A stretch of 64,000 nt of DNA. Origin: Caulobacter sp. (lineage in GTDB: Bacteria; Pseudomonadota; Alphaproteobacteria; Caulobacterales; Caulobacteraceae). The notes below the pieces were generated by a model that did no database searches, was not told the origin of the DNA, and was given only the letters and a program-made list of their open reading frames with translations. The stretch covers positions 558,001-622,000 of the forward strand of contig WGLL01000005.1 in the NCBI GenBank assembly GCA_016125585.1. Reading direction: 5' to 3'. Of the stretch, positions 56,746 through 64,000 are shown in pieces; within the stretch, counting starts at the first letter, position 1; each line of letters begins with the position of its first letter. A program made the translations under genes and the position numbers.

Positions 56746-57759
56746 ATGACTTTCAAGCGCCTCATCCCCTCCCTCTGCGCTCTGGCCCTCGGCGGGCTGG
56801 TGGTCACCCAGGCGATGGCCTGGGGCAACACCGGCCACCGGCTGATCGGCATGCTGGCGGTCGACGCCCTGCCGGCGGAACTGCCGGCCTTTCTTCATGG
56901 CAAGGAAGCGGTGCGGGCGATCGGCGAGCTGGCGCGCGAGCCTGACCGCTGGAAGGGCGCGGGCAAGATTCATGACACCGACCGGGATCCCGCCCATTTT
57001 CTTGATCTGGGCGACGACGGCAAGATCCTGGGCGGGCCGTTGCTGACCGATCTTCAGCCCACCCGGGCCGACTATGAGAAGGCCCTCCAGGCTGCCGGGA
57101 CCAACAGCTGGCAGGCCGGCTATCTGCAGTATTCGATCATCGACGGCTACCAGCAGCTGGTGAAGGACTTCGGTTACTGGCGCGTGACCGCCGCCGCCGA
57201 GAAGCGGTCCGTCGGCTTCCGCAAGCGCTGGTACAAGGCCGACCGGCTGCGCCGTGAGCAGCTGATCCTGCGCGACCTGGGTGAATTCGCCCACTATGTC
57301 GGCGATGGCTCGCAACCGCTGCACGCCACGGTCCACTACAACGGCTGGGGCGACTATCCCAATCCCCGGGGTTTCACGACCGATCGCATCCACGGACCCT
57401 TCGAAGGGGCCTTCGTCGCCGGTTCGGTGACGCCGACCGGCGCCCGGGAAGCGATGCGGCCGTTCGAGGACTGCGGCTGCCCGATCGAACAGCGGGTGAT
57501 CGGCTATCTGACAACGACCCAGTCACAGGTCGAGCCGCTCTATTCACTGTGGAAGGACGGCGGCTTCAAGGACAAGGACCCGCGCGGCGAGGTGTTCGCC
57601 ACCGCCCGGGTCGCGGCCGGCGCCAGCGAGCTTCGCGACCTGACGGTCCTGGCCTGGCGTGAGAGCGCCACGACCAAGGTCGGCTGGCCGGCGGTCAGCG
57701 TGGCCGATGTCGAGGCGGGCAAGGCCGACCCCTGGGAAGCCATGCTGGGCGCCGACTGA
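56746..57759 (+). CDS. S1/P1-family nuclease, secreted
   Basis: 337 residues. Signal peptide (residues 1-22, ends AMA) that leaves Trp as the mature N-terminus (WGNTGHR); S1/P1 enzymes coordinate a zinc with this N-terminal Trp and nearby His. The other zinc ligands are in HDTD, 'HFLDLGDD', and 'HYVGDGSQPLHATVHYNGWGD'. It would cut single-stranded DNA/RNA, 3'-nucleotides, outside the cytoplasm, e.g. for phosphate or nucleotide scavenging. ATG 56746 with a minor GTG upstream. TGA shares a base with the next ATG. Confidence 0.88.
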   Translation: MTFKRLIPSLCALALGGLVVTQAMAWGNTGHRLIGMLAVDALPAELPAFLHGKEAVRAIGELAREPDRWKGAGKIHDTDRDPAHFLDLGDDGKILGGPLLTDLQPTRADYEKALQAAGTNSWQAGYLQYSIIDGYQQLVKDFGYWRVTAAAEKRSVGFRKRWYKADRLRREQLILRDLGEFAHYVGDGSQPLHATVHYNGWGDYPNPRGFTTDRIHGPFEGAFVAGSVTPTGAREAMRPFEDCGCPIEQRVIGYLTTTQSQVEPLYSLWKDGGFKDKDPRGEVFATARVAAGASELRDLTVLAWRESATTKVGWPAVSVADVEAGKADPWEAMLGAD

Positions 57760-58205
57760 TGCTTGAGTTCGGCCGCCGGGACCCCGAACTGGCCTATCGC
57801 CTGCGGCCGGCGGCGTTCGGCATCTGCGAGAAGGACGGTCTGATCGCCCTGGTTCTGGTCGAACGCGCCGAGGGGCGGTCCTATCACGACCTGCCGGGCG
57901 GCGCGGTGGACGGCGTCGAGACCGAGCACCAGGCGGTGGTTCGGGAGTTCGGCGAGGAGACCGGCCTGGTCATCGCGCCGGGCGACCTGGTGCTGCGGGC
58001 CAGTCAGTTGTTCCTCAAGAGCGACGGCGAGCCGGTCGAGAATGAGGGCGGAATCTATCAGGTTGGGCTGACGGGGGAGGACCCGGCGCTGAAAATCGAG
58101 GACGATCACACCCTGGTCTGGGTGGAACCCCAGGCGGCGGTCGTCTCCCTGCGTCATGAGAGCCATGCCTGGGCGGTGGCGAAGTGGTTGCGCGGACGCG
58201 GCTAG
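57759..58205 (+). CDS. NUDIX hydrolase
   Basis: 148 residues with the Nudix box intact (GX5EX7REUXEEXGU form: 'GGAVDGVETEHQAVVREFGEETG', about residues 48-70). Hydrolyses nucleoside diphosphates linked to X; specificity unknown. The ATG at 57759 overlaps the S1/P1 gene's TGA. No membrane segment. Confidence 0.85.
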   Translation: MLEFGRRDPELAYRLRPAAFGICEKDGLIALVLVERAEGRSYHDLPGGAVDGVETEHQAVVREFGEETGLVIAPGDLVLRASQLFLKSDGEPVENEGGIYQVGLTGEDPALKIEDDHTLVWVEPQAAVVSLRHESHAWAVAKWLRGRG

Positions 58206-58215
58206 TCCGACAATC

Positions 58216-58701
58216 ATGCCGGCCATGACGATGGACAGGACCGTTTACGGCTCGCGCGGAAAGCTGACGATTCTGTTGCTGGTGTCGCTCCTGTTCGTTG
58301 CCGTCGGGGTCCTGATGGCGGCCCGGCCCGGTCAATCGATGTCCGACCTGCTGATCGCCTGGGGCGTGCTCAGCTTTTTCGGGCTTGGCGCGCTCGTCTT
58401 TGCCTATCAGCTCCTTCGACCGAGCCGCCTCGATCTTACGGCGACCGGCTTTACCTACACCGGCCTGTTCGGAAAGAATTTTACCGTCGTCTGGGCGGAC
58501 GTCGACGCCTTCCACATCTGGCAGAATCCGGTCGCCGCCCAACGCCTGGTCGCCTGGAGCTATGTTCCGGGCCGTGCGCCGCGTGGGGCGGCGATCAGCC
58601 GGTCGCTCGGCGCGGAAGGGTCGATCCCCGGGGTCTGGACGATGTCGACCGAGGACCTCGTCACCCTTCTGCAAGACCGCCTGGAGGCCTCACGGCAATG
58701 A
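58216..58701 (+). CDS. Two-TM membrane protein of unknown function (PH-like tail)
   Basis: 161 residues. Two TM helices (about 18-36 and 45-68) and a soluble C-terminal domain with 'LTATGFTYTGLFGKNFTVVWADVDAFHIWQN', like STM3941/PH-type domains of small membrane proteins. Start is uncertain (ATG 58216, 58225 or 58231, none with a good Shine-Dalgarno). Its TGA overlaps the methyltransferase ATG, so translation is coupled. Confidence 0.65.
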   Translation: MPAMTMDRTVYGSRGKLTILLLVSLLFVAVGVLMAARPGQSMSDLLIAWGVLSFFGLGALVFAYQLLRPSRLDLTATGFTYTGLFGKNFTVVWADVDAFHIWQNPVAAQRLVAWSYVPGRAPRGAAISRSLGAEGSIPGVWTMSTEDLVTLLQDRLEASRQ

Positions 58702-59318
58702 CCAGCTTCTATGATCGCCACATCATGCCTCGCCTGATCGGCTGCGCCTGCGGCGCCAAGCCGATCACATACCAGCGCAAGAAGGTTGTGCCGCGCGCGG
58801 CGGGCAAGGTGCTGGAGCTGGGCATCGGCGGCGGGATGAACCTGGCCTTCTATGATCCCGCAAAGGTGAGCAGCGTCTCCGGGGTCGATCCGTCCGACGA
58901 GCTCAGGGTCCGCGCCGAGGCGGCGCCGCGGCCCGAGGGGTTGAAGGTCGATATCCAGGCGGGAACCGCCGAACAGCTGCCGTTCGAGGATCACAGCTTC
59001 GACTGCGTGGTCTGCACCTTCACACTCTGCACGGTGCAGTCGCCGGCCGCCGCCCTGGCCGAGGCGAAGCGTGTGCTGAAGCCGGGCGGTCGCTTCCTGT
59101 TCTGCGAGCATGGCCTGGCGCCCGACGACGGCGTCGCCAAATGGCAGCGCAGGATCGAGCCGGTGTGGAAACGGCTGGCGGGCGGCTGCCATCTGACCCG
59201 GCCGGTGGGGGCCACCCTGACGGCCGCCGGGCTGAGTATCAGCGACATCGAAACCATGTACCTCCCGGGCACGCCGCGCCTTCTGGGATGGAACGAATGG
59301 GGCGAGGCGAGAGCCTGA
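58698..59318 (+). CDS. Class I SAM-dependent methyltransferase
   Basis: 206 residues. Motif I 'VLELGIGGGMNLAFYDP' (about 36-52), motif II 'SGVDPSDELR', 'LPFEDHSFDCVVCTFTLCTV' and 'AKRVLKPGGRFLFCEHG' mark a Methyltransf_11 (UbiE/phospholipid-type) protein. No TM. The ATG overlaps the previous stop (58698-58701). The substrate is unknown; its place before crtE-like, ABC and crtZ genes makes an isoprenoid or lipid substrate an open possibility. Confidence 0.8.
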   Translation: MTSFYDRHIMPRLIGCACGAKPITYQRKKVVPRAAGKVLELGIGGGMNLAFYDPAKVSSVSGVDPSDELRVRAEAAPRPEGLKVDIQAGTAEQLPFEDHSFDCVVCTFTLCTVQSPAAALAEAKRVLKPGGRFLFCEHGLAPDDGVAKWQRRIEPVWKRLAGGCHLTRPVGATLTAAGLSISDIETMYLPGTPRLLGWNEWGEARA

Positions 59319-59342
59319 TCGGTGCCATGGCGGCAGGGCCCG

Positions 59343-60320
59343 ATGTCCACGCCGGTTGACGCTACCGGTCCAGACCTTCAAATGAGCGGGGCCCGCTTCG
59401 GGGGCGGTTCGGGGTATCGCATGGACGATGCGACCTTCCTTCAGTCGGTGGAACAGACCAGAGCCGCGGTCGAGCGTCGGCTTGCGCAGCTTGTTCCGGC
59501 GGAAGGTCAGGGGCCGGAGGGGCTGACCGGAGCGGTTCGCTACGCCCTGCTGGCTCCCGGAAAGCGTTTTCGCCCCGTCCTGACCCTGCTGACGGCGCGC
59601 GATTTCGGGGCGGCGGAGGGGGCGGCTCTGGACGTCGCCTGCGCCTGCGAAATGGTCCACGCCGCCTCGCTGATTCTCGATGACCTGCCGTCGATGGACG
59701 ACGCGGGTCTGCGCCGCGGCCGGGTGACGACCCACAGGGCCTTCGACGAGGCGACCGCCATTCTCGCCGCCGTGGGCCTGTTGAACCGCGCCTTCGGCGT
59801 GGTGGCGGAGGACAGCGGCCTGTCGACCGCCCTGCGGACCCGACTGAGCGCGCGGCTGTCGGAGGCGGTCGGCTTTCGCGGCCTGACCGCGGGTCAGGCG
59901 CGGGATCTGGGGCGCCGTGGCGCCAGGCTGAGCAATGACGAGATCGATCTTCTCAATCATCAGAAGACCGGCGTCCTGCTGGTCGCCGCCGCCCAGGCGG
60001 GGGCGCTGGTCGCCGGAGTCGAGGACGCCCGGTTGACGGCGATCGGCGAGTTCGCCCGCCGCATCGGCCTGGCGTTCCAGATCCGTGACGATCTGATCGA
60101 CGCCGAAGCCCTGGCCGGCGCCGGCGCCCTCGAGGGCAAGGACCTGGGCAAGGACGCCGGCATGCCGACCCTGATCACCAGCCTGGGCATCGACGGGGCG
60201 CGGCGCACGATGGAGGGCTATCTGGCGGCCGCCGAGGCGGCGCTGGCCGAGGCCGGGGCCGGCGAGAGCGCCTGGCGTTTCGCCCGCGGCCTGTTCAAGG
60301 ACCGGAAGGTCGCGGCGTGA
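59343..60320 (+). CDS. Polyprenyl diphosphate synthase (GGPP/FPP synthase-like)
   Basis: 325 residues. Trans-prenyltransferase with first Asp-rich motif DDLPSMD (Asp113-Asp119, DDxxxxD type) and second motif DDLID (Asp249-Asp253). The residues around the first motif and the 'QKTGVLLVAAAQAG' helix fit short-chain (FPP/GGPP) enzymes such as CrtE or IspA. It condenses IPP with allylic diphosphates to make the C15-C20 precursor. ATG 59343 with AGGG upstream; GTG 59322 and two later Met codons are alternatives. The next gene begins with a GTG overlapping its stop. Confidence 0.87.
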   Translation: MSTPVDATGPDLQMSGARFGGGSGYRMDDATFLQSVEQTRAAVERRLAQLVPAEGQGPEGLTGAVRYALLAPGKRFRPVLTLLTARDFGAAEGAALDVACACEMVHAASLILDDLPSMDDAGLRRGRVTTHRAFDEATAILAAVGLLNRAFGVVAEDSGLSTALRTRLSARLSEAVGFRGLTAGQARDLGRRGARLSNDEIDLLNHQKTGVLLVAAAQAGALVAGVEDARLTAIGEFARRIGLAFQIRDDLIDAEALAGAGALEGKDLGKDAGMPTLITSLGIDGARRTMEGYLAAAEAALAEAGAGESAWRFARGLFKDRKVAA

Positions 60321-61261
60321 ACGATAACCGGCCGATCCTCAATGTCTGGAACGCCGAGCACGCCTACGGCTCGCGCAAGGTGCTGCGCGGCATCGACCTG
60401 GCGCTGAAGCCGGGCGAAATCTACGCCTTGCTCGGTCCCAACGGCGCCGGCAAGACCACCCTGATCCACGCCATCTGCGGTCGCCTCAAGCTGACCGGCG
60501 GAGAGGTGGCTCTGGATGGCAAGGACCCCTGCACGACACCGATCTGCCGCGCCGCGCTCGGGCTGGTGCCGCAGGACATCGCCCTCTATCGCCACATGAC
60601 GGTGCGCGAAAATCTGGAGACCTTCGGCCGGCTGGCCGGGGTCAAGGGCCAGGCGCTGAAGGATGCGGTCAACCGCGCCAGCCGGCTGACCCGGGTGTCC
60701 GACCGCGAGCATGTACCGATCCGCCACCTTTCCGGCGGTTATCAGCGCCGGGTCAACATCGCCTGCGCCATCCTGCACGAGCCGCGCCTGCTGATCCTGG
60801 ACGAGCCGACCGTCGGGGTGGACAGCGACGCCCGCGAGGCGCTCGACGGGGTGATCCGCGATTTGCGGGACACCGGCGTCTCGGTGCTGCTCGTGACCCA
60901 TGACCTGGACCAGGCCGGCGCCCTGGCCGACCGCGTCGGCTTCATGCGCGAGGGCCGCAAGGTGATGGAGGGCGATCCTCGTTTCCTGATCACCCAGGCG
61001 TTCGGCGAGGAAATGGAAATCCTGGTGCAGCTGGGTGAGGACCCTGACAGCGGCGACGAGATCGTGCTGTCGGGCGCGGGCCTGGAGCGTCGCGGTAAGA
61101 CCAATCTCTGGGCCATGCTCGACGCCGGGGGGTATGGCGCCGCCGCCAAGCTCGACACCACCCTGCGCAAGGCCGGACTGAACCCGCGCGAGATCCGGGT
61201 GCGGCAGCCCTCGCTGCAGAACCTGTTCACCCTTGTGGCCGACTGGCAGCCCACGGCATGA
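60317..61261 (+). CDS. ABC-2 type transporter ATPase
   Basis: 314 residues. Walker A GPNGAGKT (near residue 41), signature LSGGYQRR, Walker B LLILDEPTVGVD and switch His in VTHDLDQAG. DrrA/NodI-type ATPase, with a C-terminal extension of about 90 residues. GTG start overlapping the polyprenyl synthase stop (GTGA). With the following permease it forms a two-gene exporter; lipids or drugs are typical substrates for the family. The prenyl synthase and CrtZ beside it point to a carotenoid or prenyl lipid, but this is inference. Confidence 0.88.
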   Translation: MNDNRPILNVWNAEHAYGSRKVLRGIDLALKPGEIYALLGPNGAGKTTLIHAICGRLKLTGGEVALDGKDPCTTPICRAALGLVPQDIALYRHMTVRENLETFGRLAGVKGQALKDAVNRASRLTRVSDREHVPIRHLSGGYQRRVNIACAILHEPRLLILDEPTVGVDSDAREALDGVIRDLRDTGVSVLLVTHDLDQAGALADRVGFMREGRKVMEGDPRFLITQAFGEEMEILVQLGEDPDSGDEIVLSGAGLERRGKTNLWAMLDAGGYGAAAKLDTTLRKAGLNPREIRVRQPSLQNLFTLVADWQPTA

Positions 61262-62469
61262 TGCTGGCCATGTTCAGGGTGATGTTGCTGGCGATGCTGC
61301 GCGACCGCGGCGCAATGGCCATGACCTTTCTGCTGCCGCCCCTGGTCTTTGTGATCTTCGCCACGGTGTTCGCCGGCGCGTCGGGCGAGGACATCCGCCT
61401 GCGTCTGGCCATCGCCGACCAGGCCCAGACCCCCGCCTCGCATCGCCTGGTCGAGGCGCTGCTGGCCGACAGCCAGTTGCGGGCCAGCCGGGCCGAGCCG
61501 GCCAGCGACCGCACGGTGCGGCGACAGGTGCGGGCCGGCAAGGCCGACGCTGGCCTGGTCATCCTGACCGACCCGGCGACGCCCGGCACGCCGTTCCTGA
61601 TCGTCACCGATCCGACCCGCGCCATGGCCTCGCCGATCACCCAGGGGCGCATTCAGGCGGCCATGAACGAGCATCTCCCCGATGTCATGCTGGCCAAGAC
61701 CCTGGAGATCACCGGCCCGGTTCTGGCGCCCCTCTCGCCGGAGCAGGAGGCGCGCTCGAAGGCCATCGTCAAATCGGTGCGCAAGGCCGCCGAGGCCGGC
61801 GAGCCCTCGCCGCAGCCGGCGCGCATGTTCACCGTCGAGCAGATTTCCGGCGCCAAGAAGGGACGGGGCACCATCGTCTATTACGCGGGCGCGGTGACCA
61901 TCCTGTTCGCCCTGTTCTCGGCGATGCATGCGGCCATGACCCTGATCGAGGAGCGCCAGGCGGGGGTTTCCGATCGTCTGCTGGCGGGCGCCGCCGGCAT
62001 GACCCCGGTGGTCAACGGCAAGTTCCTGTTCCTGGTGCTGCAGGGCGTGCTGCAGGCCGGAGCCATCTTCCTGGTCGCCCAGGTCATCTACGACATTCCG
62101 GTGCGGGCCAATCTGGTCCCCTGGCTGGTGACCAGCATCGCCGCCGCCGCCTGCGCCGGCGGCCTGGCCCTGGGGGTGGTGTCGCTGTCGCGCACCCGCG
62201 ACCAGGCGCAGATGGTCTCGACCTTCCTGATCCTGGTGCTGGCGGCGGTTGGCGGCAGCATGGTGCCGCGCTTCCTGATGCCGCCCTGGCTGCAGACCCT
62301 GGGCTGGTTCACGCCCCACGCCTGGGCCATCGACGCCTATCATGCGCTGCTTTGGCGCGACGCCGACTGGACAACGTTGTATCCTGCCTGGCTCGTGCTC
62401 CTCGGGGTCGGCATCGCCGGCCTGCTGGTGGCGCACATCACAACCCGCCTCGTCAGGCGTCAGACATGA
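61258..62469 (+). CDS. ABC-2 type transporter permease
   Basis: 403 residues. One TM helix at the N-terminus (about 12-33), a periplasmic domain of about 180 residues, then five more TM helices from about residue 210 to the C-terminus, as in ABC2_membrane_3 (DrrB/YhgE-like) permeases. 'TLIEERQAGVSDRLLAGAAGMTP' is the coupling helix. ATGA overlap with the ATPase (61258-61261) and with crtZ (62466-62469). Confidence 0.85.
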   Translation: MMLAMFRVMLLAMLRDRGAMAMTFLLPPLVFVIFATVFAGASGEDIRLRLAIADQAQTPASHRLVEALLADSQLRASRAEPASDRTVRRQVRAGKADAGLVILTDPATPGTPFLIVTDPTRAMASPITQGRIQAAMNEHLPDVMLAKTLEITGPVLAPLSPEQEARSKAIVKSVRKAAEAGEPSPQPARMFTVEQISGAKKGRGTIVYYAGAVTILFALFSAMHAAMTLIEERQAGVSDRLLAGAAGMTPVVNGKFLFLVLQGVLQAGAIFLVAQVIYDIPVRANLVPWLVTSIAAAACAGGLALGVVSLSRTRDQAQMVSTFLILVLAAVGGSMVPRFLMPPWLQTLGWFTPHAWAIDAYHALLWRDADWTTLYPAWLVLLGVGIAGLLVAHITTRLVRRQT

Positions 62470-62942
62470 TCCAGCTGCTGGTCTATATCGCGCTCTACCT
62501 CGGCTCCGTGGTCTTCATGGAGGGCTTCGCCTGGGTGATGCACCGCTATGTCATGCACGGCTGGGGCTGGGTATGGCACCGCTCGCACCATGAGCCGCGC
62601 ACCGGGCCCTTCGAACTCAATGACCTGTTCGCCGTGGTGTTTGCCGCCCCGGCCATCTTCGCCATTTATTTCGGGGTGCATGGAACGCCCTGGCTGCTGC
62701 CGGTCGGATTGGGCATCACCACCTACGGGGCGATCTATTTCCTGTTCCACGACGGCCTGGTCCACCGGCGCTTCGTCATGCCCCGCCCGAGGAGCGCCTA
62801 CTGGAAGCGGCTGATCCAGGCGCACCGCTTTCACCACGCCGTGCACACCAGGGAGGGCGCGGTCTCCTTCGGCTTTCTGATGGCCCCGGACGTTCGCAAG
62901 CTGAAGGCCGAACTGGCCCGGAGAGGCGTGCAGACCGAGTAG
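62466..62942 (+). CDS. crtZ: Beta-carotene 3-hydroxylase
   Basis: 158 residues, membrane di-iron hydroxylase that makes zeaxanthin from beta-carotene. The histidine boxes are all there: HRYVMHG, HRSHHE, HDGLVHRR and HRFHHAVH, with about four TM helices. Length is right for CrtZ. No crtB/I/Y genes are in the window, so the carotenoid backbone is made from another locus. The ATG overlaps the permease stop. It ends 64 bp before rnpB. Confidence 0.9.
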   Translation: MIQLLVYIALYLGSVVFMEGFAWVMHRYVMHGWGWVWHRSHHEPRTGPFELNDLFAVVFAAPAIFAIYFGVHGTPWLLPVGLGITTYGAIYFLFHDGLVHRRFVMPRPRSAYWKRLIQAHRFHHAVHTREGAVSFGFLMAPDVRKLKAELARRGVQTE

Positions 62943-62969
62943 GTTCAGGCTGGCCGCTGATGACGCCCC

Positions 62970-62998
62970 TTGACCGGCCGGGCGGCGCGCCCCATTCC
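62970..62998 (+). promoter_or_regulatory. Possible rnpB promoter
   Basis: TTGACC at 62970-62975 fits an alphaproteobacterial -35 box and lies about 35 bp before the rnpB 5' end; a weak -10-like ATTCC follows at 62994. Low confidence. Confidence 0.35.
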
Positions 62999-63006
62999 TC
63001 CACGCG

Positions 63007-63410
63007 GATCAGATGGCCGGGCGGTCGCGGCGCGCAAGCGTCGAGGAAAGTCCGGGCTCCACGGTGACAAGGCGGCGGGTAACGCCCGCCGGGGGCGACC
63101 CCAGGGATAGCGCCACAGAAAGCAAACCGCCTTCGGCCTCGGTCGTCGGTAAGGGTGAAAGGGTGGGGTAAGAGCCCACCGCGGGCCTGGTGACAGGTCC
63201 GGCATGGCAAGCCCCGCCTGGAGCAAGACCGAATAGGGGCGCCGGGCCTGATAAGTCCGTCTTCGGACGGATACTTCCGGCAGGACCGTCTCCGGTCCGA
63301 GGCGCCCGGGTTGGTCGCGAGAACCGTCCCGCAAGGGCCGGTCCAGAGGAATGATCGTCGCCCGCGCCTTCGGGAGCGGGAACAGAACCCGGCTTACAGG
63401 CCATCTGATC
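63007..63410 (+). ncRNA. rnpB: RNase P RNA, bacterial class A
   Basis: About 404 nt. Terminal helix P1 pairs GATCAGATGGCC (63007-63018) with GGCCATCTGATC (63399-63410). Conserved blocks are all present: GAGGAAAGTCCGGGCTCC (CR-I), ACAGAAA, GGTAAGGGTGAAAGGGTG, AAGAGCCCACCG, GGCATGGCAAGC, and the 3' AACAGAACCCGGCTTACAGG. The catalytic RNA matures tRNA 5' ends. Ends are set from P1. Confidence 0.95.
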
Positions 63411-63485
63411 CATTCTGTCCAAGCGGTCCGTTGCGCGCGGCGACGCCCCCGGCGTTGCCCGGAGGCTCCCCACAATACTTAACAG

Positions 63486-63500
63486 GTTCCATGTATGTTC
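63486..63500 (+). promoter_or_regulatory. GTTC-N7-GTTC match upstream of mraZ (possible LexA box)
   Basis: GTTC-CATGTAT-GTTC on the plus strand, in the rnpB-mraZ intergenic region, 189 bp before the mraZ start. Matches the alphaproteobacterial LexA consensus, but such matches are expected about twice per 64 kb by chance. Confidence 0.35.
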
Positions 63501-63580
63501 TGTTGATGGTTCAGATTCATTAACCAAACAGCCAAACAATCGCGTTGAATCTGCGATGAATCTTTTCTTGAGGCATTGCG

Positions 63581-63615
63581 TCCCATTGTTTCCCAGCTGG
63601 TCCCATGTTAACCCA
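63581..63615 (-). promoter_or_regulatory. MraZ-box-like repeats upstream of mraZ
   Basis: TCCCA at 63581, 63591 and 63601 and ACCCA at 63611, each 10 bp apart with N5 between them. On the minus strand this reads TGGGA/TGGGT-N5 repeats, matching the MraZ operator of E. coli (TGGGN repeats with 5-nt spacing). 70-110 bp upstream of the mraZ start. Confidence 0.7.
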
Positions 63616-63688
63616 AAATCACTGAGCGCGGGGTTGCGCCGGGATGATTTTCGGGCTGGTCCTCCGGGACGGACAGGGCAGGGGCGCG

Positions 63689-64000
63689 GTGTTCTTCTCG
63701 ACCTTCGAGAAACAGCTGGATGCGAAACGGCGCCTTGGGGTGCCGATGGAGTTTCGCGCCGCCCTGTCGGGCCTGTTCGACGGCGTCTTCTGTTTTCCCT
63801 CCATCGAGTTCGACTGCATCGAGGGTGGCGGCAAGGCGTTGTTCGACCGTTACCAGGCGCTGATCGACGAACTGCCCTTCGGCGACCCGCTTCGCTCGGA
63901 CCTGGAATTCTCCATTCATGGCGGCCTGGCGCGGATGGCCTTCGACGACGCCGGCCGGGTCACCCTGCCGGCGGCGCTGTGCGATCAGTTCGGCCTGACC
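63689..64000 (+). CDS. mraZ: Transcriptional regulator MraZ (5' part)
   Basis: 104 codons, cut by the window end (full length about 150). 'FFSTFEKQLDAKRRLGVPMEFRAAL' is the typical start of the AbrB-like MraZ double-barrel; the second barrel begins 'DDAGRVTLPAALCDQFGL'. MraZ represses the division and cell-wall (dcw) cluster whose first gene it is. GTG 63689 is chosen because it begins the conserved core and has AGGGG 6 bp upstream. Located behind rnpB with its own operator-like repeats. Confidence 0.92.
   Translation, partial: MFFSTFEKQLDAKRRLGVPMEFRAALSGLFDGVFCFPSIEFDCIEGGGKALFDRYQALIDELPFGDPLRSDLEFSIHGGLARMAFDDAGRVTLPAALCDQFGLT

Overview
The window is GC-rich, densely packed chromosomal DNA from an alphaproteobacterium. 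Caulobacterales (Caulobacter / Phenylobacterium / Brevundimonas group) is the best guess; the genus is inferred, not proven. Pointers are a class A RNase P RNA followed by mraZ, the order lytic transglycosylase - uracil-DNA glycosylase - ETF-QO - TPR lipoprotein - ispE, an alphaproteobacterial-type LexA box (GTTC-N7-GTTC), S46 and M48 peptidases, an iron-sulfur photolyase and crtZ.

Layout. 1-8.7 kb: SCP2 protein, Tat-type secreted protein, lysophospholipase-like hydrolase, hisN, S46 dipeptidyl-peptidase, a DevBCA/MacAB-like tripartite export operon (permease, ATPase, HlyD adaptor) and a glycine-zipper envelope protein. 8.9-20 kb: RNA m5U methyltransferase, SplB-like radical SAM protein behind a LexA box, two TIGR04282/04283-type glycosyltransferases, Slt-type transglycosylase, family 4-like UDG, ETF-QO, TPR lipoprotein, ispE. 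20-27 kb: glnK-amtB, two small secreted proteins (one fasciclin), glyQ-glyS. 27-36 kb: ppdK, sulfatase, M48 protease, and a complete EF-P lysylation locus (epmB, epmA, efp). 36-45.8 kb: amidase, SDR, methyltransferase, an HTH regulator fused to a degenerate alpha/beta hydrolase, quinone oxidoreductase, saccharopine-dehydrogenase-like protein, DUF2256 plus iron-sulfur photolyase.

45.87-47.8 kb is a decayed genomic island in the 3' end of tRNA-Lys(CTT). It has a 46-nt duplicated att core, an integrase cut to 45 codons and the 3' half of an MmeI-like type IIG restriction-modification gene. 47.8-54.3 kb: Hpt protein, thioredoxin-like protein, chorismate mutase, LysR regulator, and a cobA-DUF2849-cysI-DUF934-cysH sulfate assimilation operon. 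55.4-62.9 kb: a ten-gene chain, mostly with overlapping stops and starts, ending in polyprenyl diphosphate synthase, ABC-2 exporter and CrtZ. 63.0-64.0 kb: rnpB, then mraZ (cut by the window end), preceded by four 10-bp-phased CCCA repeats that look like an MraZ box.

Intergenic DNA holds several families of palindromic repeats: three copies of a CCGTCATCCCGG...CCGGGATGACGG element, an inverted CTCCCC-type pair, a RIME-like motif, an alphaproteobacterial hairpin element, and a perfect 22-bp inverted repeat between glyQ and glyS. One repeat supplies the last 43 codons of the radical SAM gene.
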